From SIG607 sp045648445 (GTDB lineage Bacteria > Bacillota > Clostridia > Oscillospirales > Acutalibacteraceae): a DNA stretch of 64,000 nucleotides. Positions 17,867 to 24,197 of the stretch are shown piece after piece (positions within the stretch are counted from its first letter, which is position 1; each line of letters starts with the position of its first letter). A model generated the notes under the pieces. That model was not told where the DNA came from, did no database searches, and was given only the letters and a program-made list of their open reading frames with translations. The stretch covers positions 1-64,000 of the forward strand of contig JAZRNY010000012.1 of assembly GCA_045648445.1 (NCBI GenBank), given 5' to 3'. Both the position numbers and the translations under genes were made by a program.

Positions 17867-18835
17867 ATGACACATAATATTGAGATATTCGGTATTGAAC
17901 TTACCGTAAACGAAATAGCCTTTACAATAGGTAATTGGAGTATATATTGGTATGGTATAATTATTGGCGTTGGTTGTTTACTGGCGCTTATTTACGGAAT
18001 GATAAACGCCCCAAGATTTAATCTTGATAAAGATAAAATGCTTGATGTTGTAATCGTGACGATTCCCGTTGCCGTTCTTTGCGCAAGATTATATTATTGT
18101 ATTTTTGATAATGAAACGGGTGACAAAGTAAATTCTGTTAAAGAGTTTTTCGGTATTGGCACAGGCGCAGGTTTTTCCGGTCTTGCTATTTACGGAGGTA
18201 TAATAGGCGCTTTTCTTTGCGGCGCATTAATGTGCAAAATCAAAAAAATTAAAGTGCTTGATATGTTTGATTTAGCGGCAGTCGGATTTTTAATCGGTCA
18301 GGCAATAGGCCGTTGGGGCAACTTTATAAATCAAGAAGCCTATGGCGGTGTTACGGGTAGTTCTTGGTGGGGAATGACAAGTGAAACCACAAGACTTGAT
18401 CCGGATATATACGCGATGGGCGGCGGTCTTGTACATCCATGCTTTTTGTATGAGTCCGTTTGGTGCATAATTGGTTTCATTATACTTAATCATTTAAGCA
18501 AAAAACGTAAATTCAGCGGTCAAATATTCTTGATGTACGGCGTTTGGTATGGGTTTGGCAGATTCTTTATTGAATCAATAAGAACCGACCAACTTACTAC
18601 TTTGGGCGCCAGTCAAATCCCTATTTCTATGGTTGTTTCGGCAATTGCTTTTATTGGCAGTATTATAGCGCTTTTCGTACTGAACAAAAAAACAAAATTA
18701 TCGGCTGAAATGGTAGAGTACGAATCTTTATTTGATACCGATGAAGAAGCAGATGAAATTATAGAAGAAGTTATCGAAGAAACCGAAGCCGAAACCGAAG
18801 TATTGGAGGATAATGACAATGGCACAAATAATTGA
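17867..18835 (+). CDS. lgt: Prolipoprotein diacylglyceryl transferase
   Basis: Integral membrane enzyme that transfers diacylglycerol from phosphatidylglycerol to the lipobox cysteine of prolipoproteins. The 322-aa sequence has about seven hydrophobic segments and the Lgt signature GRWGNFINQEAYGG in the middle, followed by HPCFLYES and the C-terminal YGFGRFFIESIR. The last 45 residues after the final membrane segment form a very acidic tail (Glu/Asp-rich) not needed by the enzyme core. The ribosome site and start of folD lie in this tail. Its substrates here include the lipoprotein at 40925. Confidence 0.95.
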   Translation: MTHNIEIFGIELTVNEIAFTIGNWSIYWYGIIIGVGCLLALIYGMINAPRFNLDKDKMLDVVIVTIPVAVLCARLYYCIFDNETGDKVNSVKEFFGIGTGAGFSGLAIYGGIIGAFLCGALMCKIKKIKVLDMFDLAAVGFLIGQAIGRWGNFINQEAYGGVTGSSWWGMTSETTRLDPDIYAMGGGLVHPCFLYESVWCIIGFIILNHLSKKRKFSGQIFLMYGVWYGFGRFFIESIRTDQLTTLGASQIPISMVVSAIAFIGSIIALFVLNKKTKLSAEMVEYESLFDTDEEADEIIEEVIEETEAETEVLEDNDNGTNN

Positions 18836-19670
18836 TGGAAAAGCAGTAGCGGCTTTTGTAAAAGGCAAAGCGGCTGATGAAGTAAAGTTACTTAAAGATA
18901 AAGGTATTGACGTATGTCTTGCCGTAATTTTGGTAGGTAATGACCCTGCATCTACGGTTTACGTTGCAAATAAACGTAAAGACTGCGACCAACTTAACAT
19001 AGTATCAAAAGAATATGCACTTGCTGAAGAAACTTCTATGGAAGAACTTCTTTCTCTTATAGATAATCTTAATAAGGATGATAGCGTACACGGAATTCTT
19101 TGCCAGTTGCCTTTGCCAAAGCATCTTGACGAAAACAAGGTACTTAATGCTATTTCTCCTATTAAAGACGTTGATGCATTTCATCCCGAAAACGTAGGAA
19201 GAATAATGACGGGTAAATACGATTTTCTTCCTTGTACTCCTGCTGGCATTATGGAAATGCTTAAATATTACGAAATTGATGCTACAGGTAAAAATTGCGT
19301 AGTAATCGGACGTTCTAATATTGTTGGAAAGCCCATGGCAATGCTTATGCTTCACGCGAACGCTACCGTTACAATTTGCCATTCGAAAACTAAAAATCTT
19401 GATGAAATTTGCAAAACTGCAGATATACTTATTGCCGCTGTAGGCAGAGCAGATTTCGTTAAAAGCCATATGGTTAAGGAAGGCGCAGTTGTTATTGACG
19501 TAGGTATTAATAGAAACGATAACGGAAAACTTTGCGGTGACGTAAAGTTCGACGAAGTTTCTAAGGTTGCTTCTATGATTACTCCCGTTCCGGGCGGTGT
19601 AGGTCCTATGACCAGAGCAATGCTTATGTGTAATACCGTTACTGCCGCTAAAAAGCAAAACGGTATATAA
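18819..19670 (+). CDS. folD: Methylenetetrahydrofolate dehydrogenase/cyclohydrolase
   Basis: Bifunctional cytoplasmic enzyme that oxidises methylene-THF and hydrolyses methenyl-THF in one-carbon metabolism. The 283-aa protein shows YVANKRKDC (active-site Lys region), the FolD signature GILCQLPLPKHLDE, DVDAFHPENVGR, the NADP-binding GRSNIVGKPMA and the C-terminal PVPGGVGPMT. ATG at 18819 is preferred to 18813 because GGAGG (18805-18809) lies 9 bp rather than 3 bp away. It overlaps the lgt 3' end by 17 bp. Confidence 0.95.
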   Translation: MAQIIDGKAVAAFVKGKAADEVKLLKDKGIDVCLAVILVGNDPASTVYVANKRKDCDQLNIVSKEYALAEETSMEELLSLIDNLNKDDSVHGILCQLPLPKHLDENKVLNAISPIKDVDAFHPENVGRIMTGKYDFLPCTPAGIMEMLKYYEIDATGKNCVVIGRSNIVGKPMAMLMLHANATVTICHSKTKNLDEICKTADILIAAVGRADFVKSHMVKEGAVVIDVGINRNDNGKLCGDVKFDEVSKVASMITPVPGGVGPMTRAMLMCNTVTAAKKQNGI

Positions 19671-19672
19671 AT

Positions 19673-20347
19673 ATGAAAAAACTAATTGCTATAATAGTTG
19701 CAATATTGGTTTTGTCTATTCCTGCCTTTGCTCAAACTGACGACAAGGTGGAGTTAATAACACTTGATGGTATTACCGTTTATGAAGTCGGCGACGAAGT
19801 TTTAGGAATGGATAAAGAAACCTTTAAAAAATATATTGCGGAAAATAATATTATTTTATACGGTATAGCAAACGATAATAGTTACGTTATTGAAGTAACG
19901 TGTAAGGAAACCGAGTTTTCTACTTCGGTTAAAGATTTTAATAATATTAAACTTGCTGATATAAAAGATTTTGCCGACAGTACAAACGTATTAAATTATA
20001 ATATCGAACAATTGGGCGATGCGGTATATATTATTAGAGATATTACGTTAAATGAGAGTGAAAACAACTCTATGGTAACGCAGTTTATTACGGTTAAACA
20101 GGGTTTCATTTATGTTATTTCTATTACAAGTGCAAACGGTATTGATAAAGCCAAAGGTGTTGTAAGCAGTATTGTTTACAATTTTACTCAGACCCCTGCG
20201 CAAATATCAGTTTATCATATTGTGATGGTATCGGTTGCAATAGTTCTTGTTTTAGGGCTTATTGTTTTCGTAAGTATTACTTTAATAAAAGATATTAAGA
20301 AAAGAAAAACCAAAAGCGAATCCGAAGCATCTACCGAAGAAGAATAA
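19673..20347 (+). CDS. Exported protein with C-terminal membrane anchor, unknown
   Basis: A 224-aa protein not recognised as a known family. It has a clear signal peptide (1-20, ending PAFAQ), an extracytoplasmic alpha/beta domain of about 155 residues, one membrane helix (about 183-207) and a short Lys/Glu-rich cytoplasmic tail. It starts 2 bp after folD and ends 13 bp before the inactive-looking HtrA protein. The two share the operon and both act outside the membrane, so a functional link is plausible but only inferred. Confidence 0.75.
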   Translation: MKKLIAIIVAILVLSIPAFAQTDDKVELITLDGITVYEVGDEVLGMDKETFKKYIAENNIILYGIANDNSYVIEVTCKETEFSTSVKDFNNIKLADIKDFADSTNVLNYNIEQLGDAVYIIRDITLNESENNSMVTQFITVKQGFIYVISITSANGIDKAKGVVSSIVYNFTQTPAQISVYHIVMVSVAIVLVLGLIVFVSITLIKDIKKRKTKSESEASTEEE

Positions 20348-20360
20348 AGGAGTGTTAGTT

Positions 20361-21539
20361 ATGGATGAAAAAAATACTGAAGTAACGGTTGCTCAAAATA
20401 AAAATAAAAGAAATGGCGGTTTGACTTCAATTTTAATAAGTTCCGTACTTTCTCTTGCTATAGGTTTGTCGGGTGGATTTATTTCGGCGAAATATTTGAT
20501 TTCTAAAATTCCGGAACCTCAACAAAGCGGGGTAATAAACCAAAACCCAACTAACGTTACAATTGCCGTTGATGAAAAATCTAATTCTAATATTGAAGCG
20601 GTAGCAAAAAAAGTGTCTCCGTGCGTAGTTTTTGTGCGTACAAGCGAAGCGGTTGATAATTTTTTTGGCGGTAACAGTGAAACGTCGGGCGAGGGAAGCG
20701 GAATTGTCTACTCGGAAGACGGATATATTATAACCAACTATTCTGTAATCAAAAAGGCTACCGAAAATGCTAATATGAACATCGAGGTATTCTTTTCGGG
20801 TAATAAGAAAAAGCCTTTAGAAGCAGAAATTGTAGGATATAACATATCTTACGACCTTGCTGTATTAAAGGTAGAAGCATCGGGACTTGTTCCCATTGAA
20901 ATAGCAGATGTTAAAAAAATTGCTGTAGGTCAATACGTTGCAGCCATTGGTTCTCCTGGCGGTATTGATTATATGGGTACCGTAACTTATGGCATTATAA
21001 GCGGTGTTAAAAGAACGGCAGGTACTTCTGCAAGTAACGAAACTTCTCTTTCTCTTATTCAAACCGATGCTATTCTTGGAGTTAATTTTACAGGTGGTGC
21101 TCTTGTTAATATAAAGGGCGAATTAATAGGTATTCCAAGTTCGAAAATTGTGGCAGAAAACGTTAACGGTATGGGTTTTGCCATACCTGCCGATAAAGTA
21201 ATTGAGGTGTGCGAAAAGGTTATCGACAAAGGCGAAATACCTGATCCGTATATCGGTGTTACCTTTAGTGATTCTTGGACTGCTGAAAGGCTTAAAGAAT
21301 ACGGCTATCCTGCAGGCGCTGTAGTAGGTAACATTGTCGAAGGCGGACCTGCCGAAATAGCAGGTATTAAAAATGGTGATATTATTACCGAATTTGGCGC
21401 AACGGCTGTAAGCGACTATGAAGCGCTTAAGAAACTTATTTCCGAGTGCAAACCGGGTGATACTGTTTCGGTAAGATTCTACCGTTCGGGTAGATATTAT
21501 ACCACTGCTATTACCGTAGGTTCTAATAATGCTCAATAA
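20361..21539 (+). CDS. HtrA/DegP-like PDZ protein, predicted inactive protease
   Basis: A 392-aa membrane-anchored member of the S1C (HtrA) family. It has an N-terminal anchor helix (about 22-47), a trypsin-like domain (about 76-290) and a C-terminal PDZ domain (about 300-390). Fold landmarks are clear: GEGSGIVYSEDGYIITN, SYDLAVLKVE and AIGSPGG. The catalytic His in TNxHV is Ser128 (TNYSV). The catalytic Ser in GNSGGP is Thr244 (NFTGGA). Asp165 remains. The protease should therefore be dead and might act as a scaffold or sensor. ATG at 20361 is chosen because AAGGAG lies 9 bp upstream. A hairpin follows the stop. Confidence 0.88.
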   Translation: MDEKNTEVTVAQNKNKRNGGLTSILISSVLSLAIGLSGGFISAKYLISKIPEPQQSGVINQNPTNVTIAVDEKSNSNIEAVAKKVSPCVVFVRTSEAVDNFFGGNSETSGEGSGIVYSEDGYIITNYSVIKKATENANMNIEVFFSGNKKKPLEAEIVGYNISYDLAVLKVEASGLVPIEIADVKKIAVGQYVAAIGSPGGIDYMGTVTYGIISGVKRTAGTSASNETSLSLIQTDAILGVNFTGGALVNIKGELIGIPSSKIVAENVNGMGFAIPADKVIEVCEKVIDKGEIPDPYIGVTFSDSWTAERLKEYGYPAGAVVGNIVEGGPAEIAGIKNGDIITEFGATAVSDYEALKKLISECKPGDTVSVRFYRSGRYYTTAITVGSNNAQ

Positions 21540-21547
21540 AAAATATA

Positions 21548-21578
21548 TCCCAGGCCAATTGGCTTGGGATTGTTATTT
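21548..21578 (+). terminator. Terminator after the HtrA-like gene
   Basis: TCCCAGGCCAA (21548-21558) and TTGGCTTGGGA (21559-21569) form a nearly perfect palindrome followed by a moderately T-rich stretch. Confidence 0.6.
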
Positions 21579-21635
21579 ACTTACAAAAAGCAAAAACTGC
21601 GTGTAAAATTATATTTAATAAAAAGAGGTGTAATT

Positions 21636-22628
21636 ATGCAGGTTCTATTTGGTAAAAACAAAGGGTTTTATAAAGGAAATCTTCATTGTCATACGGTTTT
21701 TTCTGATGGATACAAAACTCCTGAAGAAATAAAACAAATGTATAAAGAAAAAGGATATTCTTTTGTTGCCTATACCGACCATGAACATATTATCAATCAG
21801 TCCCACTTAACTGATGATGATTTTGTCGCTATAGTCGGTTGTGAATTTGCTGTAAAAGAATTTCCCACCGTTTCAACCTTTGCTAAACGCGATATGAAGG
21901 TTGCTCATTTAAATTTTTACGCTCTTGACCCAAAAACCGAAATAACACCTTGTTACAGTTTAGTTTACGATACAAAAATAAAGGAATTTTTTCGTGAAAG
22001 AATTAAATTTACAAAAGATTGCCAACGCAACTACACGGTTGATAGCATAAATAATCTTATAAGCGAAATGAAAAAACAAGGCTTTTTAGTTTCCTATAAT
22101 CACCCGACGTGGTCTCTTGAAACGGCGCTTGATTATATGAACTATAAGGGAATAGATTTTGTTGAAATTTATAACAACGGTTGTTTTATATACGGACTGT
22201 CAATTGACGATGAACACGTTTTTTCGCAAATGTTAATGGCAGGAAATAAACTTTATTGTACTGCATGTGACGATAACCATAACGCAAATATCCATAAAGA
22301 CGATTCTTTTGGCGGCTGGGTTGTTGTAAACAGTAATTCGCTTAATTATGAAAGTATTATGGAAGCGCTTAAAAACGGAGAATTTTACGCATCTACAGGG
22401 CCTGAGATTTATAGTATTACCCGTGAAGGCGATAACGTTAAAATTAAATGTTCCGATTGTGAAAAAATATTTTTAATGACAGGAATAAGGCGTTACGACG
22501 CAAAATATGCCGACGACAATAAACTTTTTGAGGCAGAGTTCAAGGTAGAAAATCAAGATAAATTTGTTAGATTTAAAGTGGTTGATAAATTTGGAAAGAG
22601 TGCATATTCTCAGCCGTTTTATATATAA
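21636..22628 (+). CDS. PHP-domain metal-dependent phosphoesterase
   Basis: A 330-aa protein with an N-terminal PHP domain. Its metal-binding motifs are HCH in GNLHCHTVFSDG, the TDHEHI motif, and downstream SYNHPTWS and TACDDNHN. These residues bind two or three metals in phosphatases of the histidinol-phosphatase/PHP type; the substrate is not predictable. The C-terminal 60 residues form a beta-rich extension. ATG at 21636 with AGAGGTG upstream is preferred over a longer frame that begins in the terminator of the previous gene. It is monocistronic and converges on the minus-strand operon. Confidence 0.85.
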   Translation: MQVLFGKNKGFYKGNLHCHTVFSDGYKTPEEIKQMYKEKGYSFVAYTDHEHIINQSHLTDDDFVAIVGCEFAVKEFPTVSTFAKRDMKVAHLNFYALDPKTEITPCYSLVYDTKIKEFFRERIKFTKDCQRNYTVDSINNLISEMKKQGFLVSYNHPTWSLETALDYMNYKGIDFVEIYNNGCFIYGLSIDDEHVFSQMLMAGNKLYCTACDDNHNANIHKDDSFGGWVVVNSNSLNYESIMEALKNGEFYASTGPEIYSITREGDNVKIKCSDCEKIFLMTGIRRYDAKYADDNKLFEAEFKVENQDKFVRFKVVDKFGKSAYSQPFYI

Positions 22629-22632
22629 ATAA

Positions 22633-22664
22633 AAATAAGCACGAAACTTCGTGCTTATTTTTTA
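22633..22664. terminator. Bidirectional terminator
   Basis: A 13-bp perfect stem (22633-22645 with 22648-22660) with A and T runs on either side serves the PHP gene and the convergent minus-strand operon ending at 22662. Confidence 0.88.
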
Positions 22665-23165
22665 TGCGAATAATTTAATTATTTCAGGGATTATGTAGGT
22701 AGGAAGTGACATTATAATTCCGGCAGTTATAACTCCTAAAGTTATAACGGGGAAAGCGTGTTTAATGCGTATATCCATAATGTCTGCTACAAGGGCGCCC
22801 GTCCATCCGCCCGTTCCGGGAAGCGGTACGGCTACTAAAACAAAAAGTCCCCATAATTTATATTTTTGATTTTTGCCATTGTCAGCCTTCTTTTTGGCTC
22901 TTTCCTCAAGTTTAATTGCTAACTTTTTGAAAAGTTTCGTTTTTTTCATCCATTCGAATATTTTACGGATAAATAAAAGGATAAATGGAATAGGTACCAT
23001 ATTTCCTAAAACACAAATAGGAAATGCTATCCAAAAGTCGACGCCTAAAACTGCGGCGGCAATAAGACCGCCACGCAGTTCTAAAACAGGCAATAACGAT
23101 ATTACGAAAATTGCTAATTCAGGCGGCAATTTATCTTGGAAGAATGTTGCTAATTGTTCTGCCAT
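22662..23165 (-). CDS. Small multidrug-export-like membrane protein (COG2426)
   Basis: A 167-aa integral membrane protein of the Sm_multidrug_ex family. Recognisable parts are LPVLELRGGLIAAAV, LGNMVPIPFILLF and PLPGTGGWTGALVADI, the family signature. It has four or five hydrophobic segments with a Lys-rich loop in the middle. The name comes from early annotation of the family; a transport function is not established. It is the last gene of the minus-strand operon, 18 bp after the CinA-like membrane protein. Confidence 0.85.
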   Translation of the reverse strand: MAEQLATFFQDKLPPELAIFVISLLPVLELRGGLIAAAVLGVDFWIAFPICVLGNMVPIPFILLFIRKIFEWMKKTKLFKKLAIKLEERAKKKADNGKNQKYKLWGLFVLVAVPLPGTGGWTGALVADIMDIRIKHAFPVITLGVITAGIIMSLPTYIIPEIIKLFA

Positions 23166-23183
23166 ATTATAATAACCTCTGCT

Positions 23184-24176
23184 TTATTGGTTGAAAATTT
23201 GAGTGATGTAGTCGGTAATATTAACACCGTTTTTTAATGGGGTGTATATTAGCATATATGCAAGTACACCTATTATTATGAACATAAGGCCTATTATAAT
23301 CCAAATAAGAAGGTTTAACCCTTTGTCTTTTGGGGAAATGTTTTGCTCGAAATTTTCAGCATTTTCATATTCGTTGTCGCTATTGTTTGCGTAAACAAAT
23401 TCTTGCTCTGATTTTTCTTCGGTTTCTTCAGCAAAAATATCAAAGAAATCATCGTCGTTTTCGGTAATGATTACTTCTTTTATGTCGTTATTTTCCGTAA
23501 TTACCGATTCTTCTTCAACTTCTTTTGCTTCTTCGAAAATTTCTTCAACGGAAGTTAAAACGTCTTCTTCGTTGTTAATTTCATTGCTGACTTCGGGTTC
23601 TTCAAAAGTTTCTGATTCGGGAATAACCTTTTCTTCTACTTGTTCCTCAATAACTTCATCCTTAGTTTCTTGTTCTTTTGGTTGACTGTCAGATGTTAGT
23701 ACCGAGTCGGTTTCAGGAGTACGGCTAACTGCCGAAATGTACTGAAACACCAAATTTTCAGCAATATCTTTTCTAAGAGTTTTTTCGTCGGGCAAAAGGA
23801 TTATAGACTGAGGACCGCTTTCTATAATACAACCCGCAAGTAAACCGTCGGAACTTACAAGTGGAAGAGAACCTTCGATAACGGTATTATCACTGCCTTC
23901 TATAATGCCGTATTGGTCGGCAGAAACTTCTTCAAGTTGACGGCCGATGGCTTTGCTTATAAGTAAATAAAGACCGTTTTGCTTATTTAAGTTTCCGACA
24001 ACAATAATAACTCGGCTTCTTCCAACTGCTTTTGAAAGACAACTAATTAATTCTTTTGGAGAAGAAGTAGTGTTGTTTAAAACTCTGCAGTGACAACAAC
24101 CACCTAAATTAAATTCAAATTCAAAATCCGAAGGTGTTTCATAATAAATAATGTCGATTTTTAAGTTTTGTAACAT
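23184..24176 (-). CDS. CinA N-domain-like protein with acidic linker and C-terminal membrane helix
   Basis: A 330-aa protein of unknown role. Residues about 1-155 resemble a degenerate molybdopterin-binding (MoCF/CinA N-terminal) domain: the SRVIIVVGNLNKQNG segment, LLISKAIGR, YGIIEGSDNTVIEGS and LLAGCIIESGPQSIILLPDE match the usual order. A Cys-rich GGCCHC lies near the N-terminus. About 120 acidic low-complexity residues follow, then one membrane helix (about 287-310) and a short external tail. The plan copies that of the upstream CinA/sortase fusion, 21 bp away, so the two probably work together. Domain assignment is by eye and needs a profile search. Confidence 0.65.
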   Translation of the reverse strand: MLQNLKIDIIYYETPSDFEFEFNLGGCCHCRVLNNTTSSPKELISCLSKAVGRSRVIIVVGNLNKQNGLYLLISKAIGRQLEEVSADQYGIIEGSDNTVIEGSLPLVSSDGLLAGCIIESGPQSIILLPDEKTLRKDIAENLVFQYISAVSRTPETDSVLTSDSQPKEQETKDEVIEEQVEEKVIPESETFEEPEVSNEINNEEDVLTSVEEIFEEAKEVEEESVITENNDIKEVIITENDDDFFDIFAEETEEKSEQEFVYANNSDNEYENAENFEQNISPKDKGLNLLIWIIIGLMFIIIGVLAYMLIYTPLKNGVNITDYITQIFNQ

Positions 24177-24197
24177 ATTATTCTCTCCGATGTTTAA

